NCBI RefSeq assembly: GCF_021183625.1
Contig: NZ_CP089214.1
Location: forward strand, 6,014,001-6,078,000
Length of the DNA: 64,000 nt
Origin: Nocardia asteroides
GTDB taxonomy: Bacteria; Actinomycetota; Actinomycetes; Mycobacteriales; Mycobacteriaceae
Direction of reading: 5' to 3'
Each line of letters opens with the position of its first letter. Within the stretch, counting starts at the first letter, position 1. The notes beneath the pieces are model-generated. The model was not told where the DNA came from. It was given only the letters and a program-made list of their open reading frames with translations, and ran no database searches. The translations under genes and the position numbers were made by a program. Positions 33,975 to 43,148 of the stretch are shown piece by piece.

Positions 33975-35710
33975 CTTTCGACTACGACGTGCTGATCGTC
34001 GGTTCCGGCTTCGGCGGCAGCGTGAGCGCGCTGCGGCTCACCGAGAAGGGGTACCGGGTCGGCGTGCTGGAGGCGGGGCGCCGCTTCGCCGACCACGAGT
34101 TCGCCAAGACCTCCTGGCGCGCCAACAAGTACCTGTGGGCGCCGTGGGCCAAGTTCTACGGCATCCAGCGGCTCACGCTGCTCGACGACACCCTGATCAT
34201 GAGCGGCTCCGGCGTCGGCGGCGGCTCCCTGGTCTATGCCAACACGCTGTACGAGCCGCCGGAGAAGTTCTTCGCGGACCGGCAGTGGGCGCACATCACC
34301 GACTGGAAGTCGGAGCTGCTGCCCTACTACGACCAGGCCAAGCGGATGCTCGGCGTCACGACGAACCCGGCCACCACCGCCACCGACCGCGTCCTGCGCG
34401 AGGTGGCCGAGGAGATGGGCGTCGGCGACTCCTACCAGCGCACCCCGGTCGGCGTGTTCTTCGGCGGGCCGGGCACCAGGCCGGGCCAGGACGTGCCCGA
34501 CCCGTTCTTCGGCGGCGCCGGCCCGGCCAGGCGCACCTGCACGCACTGCGGCGAGTGCATGACCGGGTGCAGGCACAACGCCAAGAACAGCCTGGTCAAG
34601 AACTACCTCTACCTGGCCGAGGAGGCCGGGGCCGAGGTGCACCCGCTGACCACCGTCACCGACGTGCGGCCGCTCTCCGGCGGCGGCTACTCGGTCTCGA
34701 CCGTCGGCACCGGGCGGCTGCTGCGCAGGCGGAAGCGCAGCTTCACCGCCGAGCAGGTGATCTTCTCCGCCGCCGCGCTCGGCACCCAGCGGCTGCTGCA
34801 CAAGCTGCGCGACACCGGCTCGCTGCCGGAGATCTCGCCGCGGCTCGGGTACCTGGCGCGCACCAACTCCGAGGAGCTGCTCGTCGTGCGCACCCGCGCC
34901 GACGACACCGACTTCACCAAGGGCGTCGCGATCACCTCGTCCATCCACCCCGACGCCGACACGCACATCGAACCGGTGCGCTACGGCAAGGGGAGCAACA
35001 CCCTCGCGCTGCTCAGCACCGCGATGGTGGACGAGGTCGACGGCGTCGCCAAGGGCAAGCTGTGGTGGCGGCAGATGGTGCGCGGCAGGCGCGACATCGC
35101 GCGCATGCACAATCCGCGGCGCTGGTCCGAGCAGATGATCGGGCTGCTGGTGATGCAGTCGCTGGACAACTCGATCACCACCTACACCCGGCGCGGGGTG
35201 TTCGGGCGCAAGCGGATGCACACCAGGCAGGGTGAGGGCGCGCCCAACCCGACCTGGATCCCGGCCGGGCACGAGGTGGCGAACCGAATCGGCGACAAGA
35301 TCGACGGGTTCGCCACCGGCTCGATCAGCAGCCTGTTCGACATCCCGATGACCGGGCACTTCATCGGCGGCTGCGTGATCGGCGATTCGCCGGAGAGCGG
35401 TGTGGTCGACCCGTACCACCGGCTCTACGGCCATCCCGGGCTGCACGTCATCGACGGCTCGACGATCACCGCGAACCTCGGGGTGAACCCGTCGCTGACG
35501 ATCACCGCGCAGTCCGAGCGGGCCGTCGCCATGTGGCCGAACAAGGGCGAGGCCGATTCGCGGCCCGTGCTCGGCTCCGCCTATCGCCGGATCGAGCCGG
35601 TGGCGCCGCGCCGTCCGGTGGTGCCGGAGAGCGCGCCGGGGGCGCTGCGGTTGCCGCTGGTGCAGATCACCAGCAAGGGCAAGCCGGTGCCCGCGCCCGC
35701 GGGGGAGTAG
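33971..35710 (+). CDS. GMC-family oxidoreductase, cholesterol-oxidase-like
   Basis: A 579-residue FAD enzyme. The dinucleotide motif is VGSGFGGSVSALRL (near 10-23), the GMC segment MSGSGVGGGSLVYANTLYEP follows, and the C-terminus has VIDGSTITANLGVNPSLTIT with the family NPSLT element. A cysteine-rich stretch (RTCTHCGECMTGCRHNAKN) near 186-204 also occurs in ChoD-type proteins. Length and pattern match mycobacterial ChoD (Rv3409c) better than secreted Streptomyces oxidases, and no signal peptide is seen. It likely oxidises a sterol or similar alcohol. It is coupled to the upstream monooxygenase. Confidence 0.83.
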   Translation: MTFDYDVLIVGSGFGGSVSALRLTEKGYRVGVLEAGRRFADHEFAKTSWRANKYLWAPWAKFYGIQRLTLLDDTLIMSGSGVGGGSLVYANTLYEPPEKFFADRQWAHITDWKSELLPYYDQAKRMLGVTTNPATTATDRVLREVAEEMGVGDSYQRTPVGVFFGGPGTRPGQDVPDPFFGGAGPARRTCTHCGECMTGCRHNAKNSLVKNYLYLAEEAGAEVHPLTTVTDVRPLSGGGYSVSTVGTGRLLRRRKRSFTAEQVIFSAAALGTQRLLHKLRDTGSLPEISPRLGYLARTNSEELLVVRTRADDTDFTKGVAITSSIHPDADTHIEPVRYGKGSNTLALLSTAMVDEVDGVAKGKLWWRQMVRGRRDIARMHNPRRWSEQMIGLLVMQSLDNSITTYTRRGVFGRKRMHTRQGEGAPNPTWIPAGHEVANRIGDKIDGFATGSISSLFDIPMTGHFIGGCVIGDSPESGVVDPYHRLYGHPGLHVIDGSTITANLGVNPSLTITAQSERAVAMWPNKGEADSRPVLGSAYRRIEPVAPRRPVVPESAPGALRLPLVQITSKGKPVPAPAGE

Positions 35711-35804
35711 CGGGTCCGCGGCCGGTCGTGCGCCGTGGCCGCGATGGCCGCCGCCGCAGGCGATTTGGTGGTTTCTCCCGCTCGGGGCGGGGAAGAACCG
35801 CGGC

Positions 35805-37259
35805 ATGAACACCGTGCGCACGCGGATCCCGGCCCGGCTCGACCGCCTGCCGTGGTCGCGCTGGCACTGGATGATCGTCATCGGGCTCGGCTCGGTGTGG
35901 ATCGTCGACGGCTTCGAGGTCACCGTGGTCGGCAGCGTGGCCGGGCGGCTCTCCGAGCCGGGCAGCGGGCTGCCGATCACGGCGGCGCAGGTCTCCGGGG
36001 TGGCGGCGGCGCTGTACGTGGCGGGCGCCTGTGTCGGCGCGCTGGTGTTCGGCTGGCTCACCGACCGCTACGGCCGCAAGAAACTGTTCATCATCACGCT
36101 CGCGGTGTACCTGGTGGCGACCGCGATGACGGCGTTCTCGTTCGACGTCTGGTGGTTCCTGCTCTTCCGGTTCCTCACCGGGCTCGGCATCGGCGGCGAG
36201 TACGCGGCGATCAACTCCGCGATCGACGAACTCATCCCGAGCAGGTACCGCGGCCGGATCGACATCATCATCAACGGCACCTACTGGCTCGGCGCCGCCG
36301 GTGGCGCGCTGCTCTCGGTGGCCGCGCTGAACCCGAACCTCTTCGCCGAGAACCTGGGCTGGCGGCTGATGTTCGGCATCGGCGTCGTCTTCGGGCTGCT
36401 GATCCTGCTGGTCCGGCGCAACGTGCCGGAGAGCCCGCGCTGGATGTTCATCCACGGCCGGGACCGGCAGGCCGAGGAGCTGGTCGACGGGGTGGAGCGG
36501 GAGGTGCGCCGGGAGACCGGCGCCGAGCTGCCCGACCCCGGCGCCGAAATCGAGGTGCGGCAGCGGAAGTCGACCGGGTTCGGTGAGATCGCCCGCGTGA
36601 TGTTCCGGGAGTACCCGCGGCGCAGCGCGCTCGGGCTCGGCCTCTTCATCGGGCAGGCGTTCCTCTACAACGCGGTCACCTTCAACTTCGCCGTCATCCT
36701 GAGCAAGCTGTTCGGCGTGCGCGCCGACCACACCGGCTACTACTACGCCGTCATGTGCCTCGGCAGCTTCTTCGGGCCGCTGCTGTTCGGCCGCTTCTTC
36801 GACACCGTCGGGCGCAAGCCGATGATCGCGGGCTCCTACCTCGGCTCCGGGGCGCTGTTGCTGGTCACCGCGTGGCTGCTGGCGGGCGGGAACCTGACCG
36901 CGCTCACCCTCACCGCCTGCTGGACCGTGGTGCTGCTGGTCGCCTCCTGCGGCGCGAGCTCGGCCTACCTGACGGTGAGCGAGATCTTCCCGATGGAGAC
37001 CCGTGCCATGGCGATCGCGTTCTTCTTCGCGATCGGCACGGCGGCGGGCGGGATCGCGGGGCCGCTGGTCTTCGCCGAGCTGACCGGCGATGGCGATATC
37101 GGGCGCACCGCGCTGGCCTTCGTCATCGGGGCGATCGTGATGATCCTCGGCGGGCTGGTCGAGGTCTTCCTCGGGGTGCGGGCGGAGCGGCGCTCGCTGG
37201 AGGAGATCGCCCCGCCGCTGAGTTCGCGGCCGGAGCCGGAGAGTTCGTCCGCGCGGTGA
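35805..37259 (+). CDS. MFS transporter, sugar/metabolite family
   Basis: A 484-residue major facilitator protein with about 12 membrane helices. It begins in a basic cytoplasmic segment, then WHWMIVIGLGSVWIVDGFEV. The A-motif is GWLTDRYGRKK near residue 86, repeated as FGRFFDTVGRKP in the second half. RFLTGLGIGGEYAAINSAID is typical of the metabolite:H+ symporter subgroup. It lies between the oxidase pair and the mce operon; 94 nt precede it and 90 nt separate its stop from the operator of the mce operon. The substrate is unknown. Confidence 0.85.
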   Translation: MNTVRTRIPARLDRLPWSRWHWMIVIGLGSVWIVDGFEVTVVGSVAGRLSEPGSGLPITAAQVSGVAAALYVAGACVGALVFGWLTDRYGRKKLFIITLAVYLVATAMTAFSFDVWWFLLFRFLTGLGIGGEYAAINSAIDELIPSRYRGRIDIIINGTYWLGAAGGALLSVAALNPNLFAENLGWRLMFGIGVVFGLLILLVRRNVPESPRWMFIHGRDRQAEELVDGVEREVRRETGAELPDPGAEIEVRQRKSTGFGEIARVMFREYPRRSALGLGLFIGQAFLYNAVTFNFAVILSKLFGVRADHTGYYYAVMCLGSFFGPLLFGRFFDTVGRKPMIAGSYLGSGALLLVTAWLLAGGNLTALTLTACWTVVLLVASCGASSAYLTVSEIFPMETRAMAIAFFFAIGTAAGGIAGPLVFAELTGDGDIGRTALAFVIGAIVMILGGLVEVFLGVRAERRSLEEIAPPLSSRPEPESSSAR

Positions 37260-37349
37260 GCCGCGGCGTTGCTCGCACGCCACTTTCGAGGCTGTTCAGG
37301 GGTCCTGTCGATCAGTTCGATCGAAACCGCTCGACGCTGACCGTGCTGT

Positions 37350-37377
37350 TGATAGTCTAATGGCAGTTCGACTATCA
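37350..37377. promoter_or_regulatory. Operator 1: inverted repeat overlapping the mce promoter
   Basis: TGATAGTC (37350-37357) and GACTATCA (37370-37377) are perfect inverted repeats. Within it, TTGATA and TATCAC lie 18 nt apart and could be the -35 and -10 of the mce operon, which starts about 25 nt downstream. A nearly identical element is found at 47580-47608 beside the TetR gene, and a weaker one at 48635-48659. It is the likely binding site of the TetR at 46833-47504. Confidence 0.7.
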
Positions 37378-37402
37378 CAACGCGGTGTTCGAGGAGGTCG
37401 TG

Positions 37403-38188
37403 GTGGTCGCGTCGATCGCATCGAGCACCCGGACCTTCGGGCGCGGGGTCCGGCTCGGGGTGCGGGCCACCGCGCTCATGGGGTACGACCTCGCGCGCGG
37501 CCGCTTCCCGCTGCGGGAGGCGCTGGTCCAGGCGTGGTTCTTCGTCTCGGTGTCGATGCTGCCCGCGATCCTGATCTCGCTCCCGATGGGCGTGGTGATC
37601 GCGGTGCAGGTCGGCAGCATCACCGAGAACATCGGCGCCGGGTCGATGGCGGGCGCGGTCGGCGGCATGGGGGTCATGCAGCAGATCGCGCCGCTCGCGG
37701 CGGCGCTGCTGGTCGGCGGGGCGGGCGCCTCGGCGATCGCCGCCGACCTCGGCGCCCGCACGGTGCGCGAGGAGATCGACGCGCTGCGCACCATGGGCAT
37801 CGACCCGCACCGCAGGCTGGTGGCTCCGCGCATCCTGGCCATGACGGTGGTCGCGCCGATGCTGGCTGTGCTGGTGATCCTGATGAGCATCCTGGCCGGG
37901 TTCTTCGTCGCCTCGGTCGGGCAGGGCGTCGCGCCCGGCTCGTACTGGCTCTCCTTCGGCAGCTTCGCCACCGTCACCGATCTGGTGCTCTGCCTGGGCA
38001 AGTCGGCGATCTTCGGCTACCTGGTCGCGGTGATCGCCGGGCAGCGCGGGCTGGAGGCGGGCGGCGGGCCGAAGGGCGTCGCCGACTGCGTGAACGCCGC
38101 CGTGGTGCTCGGCATGCTGGCCTGCCTGGTGGTGAACCTGGTGATCACCCAGCTGGTGCTGCTCTTCCTGCCCATGGGGTTCCTGTGA
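37403..38188 (+). CDS. yrbEA: YrbE/MlaE-family Mce permease A
   Basis: A 261-residue membrane permease of the MlaE family with about five helices. Family segments include LREALVQAWFFVSVSMLPAI, LPMGVVIAVQVGSITENIGA and GARTVREEIDALRTMGIDPH near residues 123-142, the EExDAL coupling motif for the MceG ATPase. GTG 37403 is preferred to 37385 because GAGGAGG precedes it by 5 nt. It opens the operon of two permeases and six Mce proteins. The ATPase MceG is not in this window. Confidence 0.92.
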   Translation: MVASIASSTRTFGRGVRLGVRATALMGYDLARGRFPLREALVQAWFFVSVSMLPAILISLPMGVVIAVQVGSITENIGAGSMAGAVGGMGVMQQIAPLAAALLVGGAGASAIAADLGARTVREEIDALRTMGIDPHRRLVAPRILAMTVVAPMLAVLVILMSILAGFFVASVGQGVAPGSYWLSFGSFATVTDLVLCLGKSAIFGYLVAVIAGQRGLEAGGGPKGVADCVNAAVVLGMLACLVVNLVITQLVLLFLPMGFL

Positions 38189-39063
38189 CCGCGGCCGCGC
38201 CCCGCGGCGGGCCGTCGGCCTACCGCCCCGCCGGGCTGCGCTGGACCCGGCGGCTGCGGCGGGGCTGGGAACCGCTGGAGGAGCTGGGTTTCCAGCTCCG
38301 CTTCGGGGTGGCGGCGGTGCTCGGGGTCGGGCACGCGCTGCGCAACTACCGCAGGCAGACCGTCGCCGTCTTCACCGATCTGGCCTGGGGCAACGGCCGC
38401 TCGGTGATCGTCGGCGGCGGGGTGGCGCCGGTGCTGGTGATCATGGGCGTGGTGGCGGGGGCGATGATCGGGCTGCTCGGCTTCAGCGCGCTGGACATGC
38501 TCGGCATGGGGCCGCTGGCCGGGGCCATGTCGGCGCTGGCCAACCCGCGCGAGCTGGCGCCGCTGGTGGCCGCGGTCGGCTTCGCGGCGCAGGCCGGGTG
38601 CCGGATGACCGCCGAGATCGGCGCCATGCGCATCTCCGAGGAGATCGACGCGCTGGAAGCGCAGGCCATCGACCCGATTCCGTACGTCGTCTCCACCCGG
38701 CTGGTCGCCGCCGTGATCACCGTGGTCCCGGTGTACCTGATCGCGCTCGCGCTCGGCTTCTTCACCACCGACCTGGTGGTGACGGGGGTGCAGGGGCAGG
38801 GCTCCGGCGCCTTCGGGCACTACTTCCGGATGTTCGTCAGCGGCCCGGACCTGGCCTTCTCACTGCTCAAGGTGGTGGTGTTCGTGCTGCTGGTCACCGG
38901 CGTGCACGCCTACCAGGGGTTCTACGCGACCGGCGGGCCGGAGGGGGTCGGCATCGCCTCCGGGCGGGCGATCCGGGCCAGCCTGGTGCTCATCGCCATG
39001 AGCGACATGGCGCTGACCCTCGCGATCTGGGGGTTCGACACCGATATCGGATTCACGGGGTGA
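38185..39063 (+). CDS. yrbEB: YrbE/MlaE-family Mce permease B
   Basis: A 292-residue permease partner of YrbEA. It has an extra N-terminal cytoplasmic stretch of about 35 residues, then the family core with FAAQAGCRMTAEIGAMRISE and EEIDALEAQAIDPIPYVVST (the same EEIDAL coupling motif). Membrane helices lie near 85-110, 180-205 and 225-250. It overlaps YrbEA by GTGA. The two permeases probably form the inner-membrane channel of the Mce lipid importer. Confidence 0.92.
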   Translation: MTAAAPRGGPSAYRPAGLRWTRRLRRGWEPLEELGFQLRFGVAAVLGVGHALRNYRRQTVAVFTDLAWGNGRSVIVGGGVAPVLVIMGVVAGAMIGLLGFSALDMLGMGPLAGAMSALANPRELAPLVAAVGFAAQAGCRMTAEIGAMRISEEIDALEAQAIDPIPYVVSTRLVAAVITVVPVYLIALALGFFTTDLVVTGVQGQGSGAFGHYFRMFVSGPDLAFSLLKVVVFVLLVTGVHAYQGFYATGGPEGVGIASGRAIRASLVLIAMSDMALTLAIWGFDTDIGFTG

Positions 39064-39070
39064 GCGGGCG

Positions 39071-40054
39071 ATGAGCCGGGCACGAAGTTTCTCGGTGCGC
39101 GGCCCGGACCGCGCCGGGCTGCGGCTGCGCGGGCTGGTGCTGCTGGTCGCGCTGGTGCTGCTGAGCGGCGCGGTGTGGCGCACGCTGGAGCCGGGGCGGG
39201 ACGGGCGGGTCGAGTTCGACCTGGTGGTCTCCGGGCTCGGCGACGGCGCGGGGGCGGGCACCCCGATCCGGCTGCGCGGCATGGCGATCGGGGAGGTGGT
39301 CGAGGTGCGGCCGGTGGGGGTGCAGCGGCACCGGCTGACCGTCGGGGTGGACGCGGCCCGGCTGCCCGAGCTGAGCACGACCACCCGGCCGCGCTTCGTC
39401 TCGGCCACGGTCTTCGGCTCCACCGCACTGGAACTCACCCCGATGCCGGGCGGGGAGCCGCTCGCCGCCGGTGCGGTGCTCGAGCCCGCCGAGCGGGTCG
39501 AGAACTTCACCGTCACCCGGATCCTGCGCGACTCCAACCGGGCCGTCGCCGACATCCTCACCGATCGGCTCGCGGTCTCGCTGGAGAACGCGGCCGGGCT
39601 CACCGAGGCGGGCGCGCCGCTGCTCACCTCGGCGCTGCTGCTCGCCCGCAGCCGGCAACGGGTCCAGGGGGTGCCGCTCGGGCAGGTGCTGAGCACCACC
39701 GCCGACGTCACCGAGGGGGTCGCGGCGTTCGCCCCCTCCGCGCTCGGCATCCTCACCGCGCTCGCCTCGGTCGAGGAGCTGGACGACGACGCCGCGACGA
39801 AACAGGCATCGGCCACCATCTCCGAGGTCTCCAACCTGGTCTTCGCCTTCGCCGGCGAGCTGGTCGGCTCGCTCGGGCCGATGGCGCACGCGGTGGACAT
39901 GCTGCTGGACATGGTGATCCCGCTGAACCAGTCCATGCGCGGCGTCACCCCCTGGCACGTGCGGGCGCTGCTGGCCGGGCTGGACGGCGCGCTGCCGAAC
40001 CGGGACGGGCAGGTCACCCTTCAGACCGAGATCGTCATCGGGGGGCCGCGATGA
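39071..40054 (+). CDS. mceA: Mce family protein A
   Basis: A 327-residue substrate-binding protein with an N-terminal membrane anchor (LVLLVALVLLSGAVWRTLEP, residues 20-39) and an MCE domain of about 100 residues (VEFDLVVSGLGDGAGAGTPI, then RLRGMAIGEVVEV). A helical domain follows (about 130-300). In Mce systems six such subunits form a tube across the envelope that carries lipids to the permeases. It is shorter than mycobacterial MceA proteins (about 400-450 aa) because the low-complexity C-terminal tail is missing. It overlaps mceB by ATGA. Confidence 0.9.
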   Translation: MSRARSFSVRGPDRAGLRLRGLVLLVALVLLSGAVWRTLEPGRDGRVEFDLVVSGLGDGAGAGTPIRLRGMAIGEVVEVRPVGVQRHRLTVGVDAARLPELSTTTRPRFVSATVFGSTALELTPMPGGEPLAAGAVLEPAERVENFTVTRILRDSNRAVADILTDRLAVSLENAAGLTEAGAPLLTSALLLARSRQRVQGVPLGQVLSTTADVTEGVAAFAPSALGILTALASVEELDDDAATKQASATISEVSNLVFAFAGELVGSLGPMAHAVDMLLDMVIPLNQSMRGVTPWHVRALLAGLDGALPNRDGQVTLQTEIVIGGPR

Positions 40055-41067
40055 AGACGCCCCGCGGCGCCGCCGTGCGCCTCTCGCTGCTCCTGCTCGT
40101 GGTGCTCGGCATCGTCACCCTGGTGGTGCAGGCCATCGAGCGCCCGGTCGGCGGGGCGACCCGCGCCTACGTGGCCGAGTTCGGTGACGTCTTCGGGCTG
40201 CGCGCGAACGCCGACGTGCGGCTGCGCGGCGTCCAGGTCGGCAAGATCACCGAGGTCGCGCTGACCCCGGAGCACACCGCGCGGGTGCGCTTCACGCTGC
40301 GCACCGAGTACCCGCTGCGCGGCACCGACGTGCTCGCCATCCGCTTCCAGAACCTCACCGGGCAGCGCTACCTCGCGATCACCCGCGGCGCCGACGCCCC
40401 CGAGCTCGACCCCGCCGAACCGGTGCGCAACACCGTCGACTCCTTCGACATCACCACCGTCTTCAACGGCCTGCGCCCGCTGCTGAACGAGGCCGACCCC
40501 GAGGTCTACAACCGATTCCTCAGCAACGTCGTCGCCCTGATCGACGGCACCGGCGACGACCCCGCGCCGCTGCTCCGCGACGTCGCCGCGCTGGCCTCCT
40601 ACGCCGCCGACCGCACCGCCGTGATCAGCACCATCGTCGCCGACCTCGACCAGCTCGGCCAGCGGCTGCGCGGGCGCTCGGCGAACCTGGAGAACATCCT
40701 GCGGGTCTTCCACTCCATCTTCATGCCGGTCTCCAGCCGGATGGCGGAGTTCCTCACCCTGATGGACAAGGGCTCGGTGGAGATGAGCGAGGTGGTACGC
40801 ACCGCCGACGCGCTCGCGCTGCTGCTGCTCGGCGCCCGCGACTCCTCCGACTCGCTCACCGAGCGGATGCGGCTCGCCATCCCGGACAGCACCGCCGCGG
40901 TGCGCTCGCTGTGGCTGCTGCCCGGGCTGCTGGAGTCGCTGAACGCGCTCATCCCGGCCGAGGAGCCGGGCCGGGGGTGCGCGCACGGCGCCTTCCCGGT
41001 GCCGGTCGACGCGACCGTGCTGCTGCACGGCCGGGCCCTCACCGTCTGCGCGGGGGCACCGCGATGA
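40051..41067 (+). CDS. mceB: Mce family protein B
   Basis: A 338-residue Mce protein: N-terminal anchor LSLLLLVVLGIVTLVVQAIE (residues 11-30), MCE domain with YVAEFGDVFGLRANADVRLR and GVQVGKITEVALTPEHTARV, then the helical region (ENILRVFHSIFMPVSSRMAE). An isolated pair of cysteines (GCAHG and TVCAG) lies in the C-terminal 35 residues, as in MceB/C proteins. It is linked to mceC through a 9-codon mini-ORF (41064-41093) whose start overlaps this stop. Confidence 0.9.
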   Translation: MKTPRGAAVRLSLLLLVVLGIVTLVVQAIERPVGGATRAYVAEFGDVFGLRANADVRLRGVQVGKITEVALTPEHTARVRFTLRTEYPLRGTDVLAIRFQNLTGQRYLAITRGADAPELDPAEPVRNTVDSFDITTVFNGLRPLLNEADPEVYNRFLSNVVALIDGTGDDPAPLLRDVAALASYAADRTAVISTIVADLDQLGQRLRGRSANLENILRVFHSIFMPVSSRMAEFLTLMDKGSVEMSEVVRTADALALLLLGARDSSDSLTERMRLAIPDSTAAVRSLWLLPGLLESLNALIPAEEPGRGCAHGAFPVPVDATVLLHGRALTVCAGAPR

Positions 41068-41089
41068 CCGTCCGCGAGGGAGGAGCGCC

Positions 41090-42082
41090 ATGACATTCGG
41101 CGCCGAACAGGCGACGCCGCGCGCCCAGCTGGTCTGGGCGCTGCTCGGGGTCGTCGCGCTGACCATCGGCTTCGGGACCGTCGGGGTGCTGTACCTGCAC
41201 CCGCCCGGCGCGGTCGTGCAGCACCTCTCGCTGCCGGAGAGCGGCGGGCTGAAACCCGGCGACGGGGTGCGGATCGCGGGGATCCCGGTGGGCCGGGTGC
41301 TCGCGGTGCGGCTGGCCGACGCGCACGTGGACGTCGCCTTCGAGGTCGACGCGGGGCAGCGGCTCGGCGACGCCACCGCGGTCGACGTGCGCATGCTGAC
41401 CCCCGTCGGCGGGCTCTACCTTGCCCTGCTGCCCGCGGGCGACGGGGTGCTGCGCGGCGCCATCCCGGCCGAGCGGGCGCGGCTGCCGTTCGTGGTGAAC
41501 GACCTGCTGCCGGAGACGGCCCGGGTCACCGGCCGGGCCGACACCGCCGCGCTGCGGGCCACCCTGGAGGGGTCGGCGGCCGCGCTCACCGGGGCGCCCG
41601 GCGCGGTGCGCGAGTCCGTCACCGCGCTCGGCACGGTGGTCGGGGCGCTCGCCGAGCAGCGGACCCAGGTGCAGGAGCTGCTCGCGCTCTCCAACGAGTA
41701 CCTGGCCACCGTGCACGACAACGAGCAGCTGGCCACCGAGGTGATCCGCGCCTACGCGATTCTCGGCCCGCAGATCGTGGCGGCCCGCGCCGAGGTGGAG
41801 ATCTTCGCCGACAAGGTGACCGCCGTGGTCGGGCTGCTCTTCGACTTCCTCAGCGGGCCCTACGCCGAAAAGCTGGAGCCGCTGTTCTTCCCGCTCGAGC
41901 AGAGCCGCGACCTGAGCGGGCAGCTGCTCGCCGACACCGACCGCATGATCGACGCGCTCACCGGTACGCTGCGGCAGCTCGCCGCGGTGGCCGGGCCGGA
42001 GGGGACCGCGCTCATCGACCAGAGCGGGCTCACCGTCCAGCGGCCGGACGTGTGCCTGCCGGTGCCGGGAGCGGGGTGCTGA
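41090..42082 (+). CDS. mceC: Mce family protein C
   Basis: A 330-residue Mce protein with N-terminal anchor LVWALLGVVALTIGFGTVGV (residues 11-30), the MCE core LPESGGLKPGDGVRIAGIPV with GRVLAVRLADAHVDVAFEVD, and a helical C-terminal region ending in a paired-cysteine tail (DVCLPVPGAGC). The ATG follows GGGAGGAGCGCC, the best ribosome-binding site in the operon, and also overlaps the mini-ORF stop (ATGA). It is third of six Mce subunits. Confidence 0.9.
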   Translation: MTFGAEQATPRAQLVWALLGVVALTIGFGTVGVLYLHPPGAVVQHLSLPESGGLKPGDGVRIAGIPVGRVLAVRLADAHVDVAFEVDAGQRLGDATAVDVRMLTPVGGLYLALLPAGDGVLRGAIPAERARLPFVVNDLLPETARVTGRADTAALRATLEGSAAALTGAPGAVRESVTALGTVVGALAEQRTQVQELLALSNEYLATVHDNEQLATEVIRAYAILGPQIVAARAEVEIFADKVTAVVGLLFDFLSGPYAEKLEPLFFPLEQSRDLSGQLLADTDRMIDALTGTLRQLAAVAGPEGTALIDQSGLTVQRPDVCLPVPGAGC

Positions 42083-42083
42083 C

Positions 42084-43148
42084 ATGGGCGTGCGGACGGG
42101 ACTCGGGGTCGTGCTGGTCGCCGCGGTGGCCGCGACCGGCGCCGCGCTCGGCGCCGGCTGGGGCGGCGGCGCGACCAGGGCGGTGTGCGCCGAGTTCGAC
42201 ACCACCTACGGGCTGTACGAGGGCGCGGCGGTGACCATCCGCGGGGTCCCGGTGGGGTCGGTGGCGGCGCTGGAGCCCGCGGGCGACCGGGTCCGGGTGC
42301 GGATGCGGATCGCGGAACGGAGGCTCCCCGCCGAGGTGCGGGCCGTCGTGGTGAACGCCTCGCTGCTCACCGACCGGCGGGTCGAGCTGGCGAACGCCGA
42401 CTACGCGGGCGGGGCGCTGCTGCCGGAGCAGCGCTGTATCGCGAAGGAGCGCACCGAGACTCCGCTGAGCGTCTCGGCCGCGCTGCGCTCGTTCACCGGG
42501 CTGCTCGACGAGATGACCAGGCCGGGGCCGGACGGGGTGCCGCCGCTGCAGGCGGTGCTGGCCGGGGCGGACCGGGAGCTCGGCGGGCTCGGGCCGCAGC
42601 TGCGCGACCAGTTGCGGGCGCTGGCCGAGCTCACCTCGTCGCCGGAGGTGTTCATGGGCGAACTCGGCGCTGTGCTGGACAACTCCGCCGAGCTGACCAC
42701 CTTCCTGACCAGGGAGTGGGGCGACATCACCACCACGCTCACCACCTTCGGGCCCGGGCTGGAGCTGCTGGAGAGCAGTTTGGTGATCGTCAAGACGATG
42801 GTGGGGAAGCTTGCGCTCGCCGTCGAGCCGATGGATCGGCTGTTCAACCAGCACTTCCCGTACCTGATGGAGCTGCTCGAATCGTCGATTCCGGCGGTGA
42901 CGCTGGCTCGGGTGCGGGCCGAGGAGTCGCGGGATGTGCTGGACACCGTGCCGGGAGTGCTGGCGATGCTGCGCGCCATGGTCGGGGTGGCCGGGGTCGA
43001 GGTCGGGTATCGGGGGCCGGGGGTCGTGGTCGCCGGTGATCCGGCGCGGCTCTGTGCCGGGGTGCCGGAGTGCACGGCGCTCTCCGCGGCGGCGGCGCGC
43101 ATGCCGCTGCCGCAGGCGGTACTCGCCGCGGTGGGGGGTGCGCGATGA
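42084..43148 (+). CDS. mceD: Mce family protein D
   Basis: A 354-residue Mce protein. The N-terminal segment VVLVAAVAATGAALGAGWGG (near 9-28) is a short anchor, and the MCE domain includes DTTYGLYEGAAVTIRGVPVG. The helical region extends to about residue 300, with LEPAGDRVRVRMRI between. C-terminal cysteines (RLCAGVPECTAL) resemble those of other Mce proteins. It starts 1 nt after mceC ends and overlaps mceE by ATGA. Confidence 0.9.
   Translation: MGVRTGLGVVLVAAVAATGAALGAGWGGGATRAVCAEFDTTYGLYEGAAVTIRGVPVGSVAALEPAGDRVRVRMRIAERRLPAEVRAVVVNASLLTDRRVELANADYAGGALLPEQRCIAKERTETPLSVSAALRSFTGLLDEMTRPGPDGVPPLQAVLAGADRELGGLGPQLRDQLRALAELTSSPEVFMGELGAVLDNSAELTTFLTREWGDITTTLTTFGPGLELLESSLVIVKTMVGKLALAVEPMDRLFNQHFPYLMELLESSIPAVTLARVRAEESRDVLDTVPGVLAMLRAMVGVAGVEVGYRGPGVVVAGDPARLCAGVPECTALSAAAARMPLPQAVLAAVGGAR

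Noticed and set aside
37385-37402. GTG at 37385 as the yrbEA start
   Set aside because: The GAGGAGG ribosome-binding site lies downstream of it, favouring the GTG at 37403.
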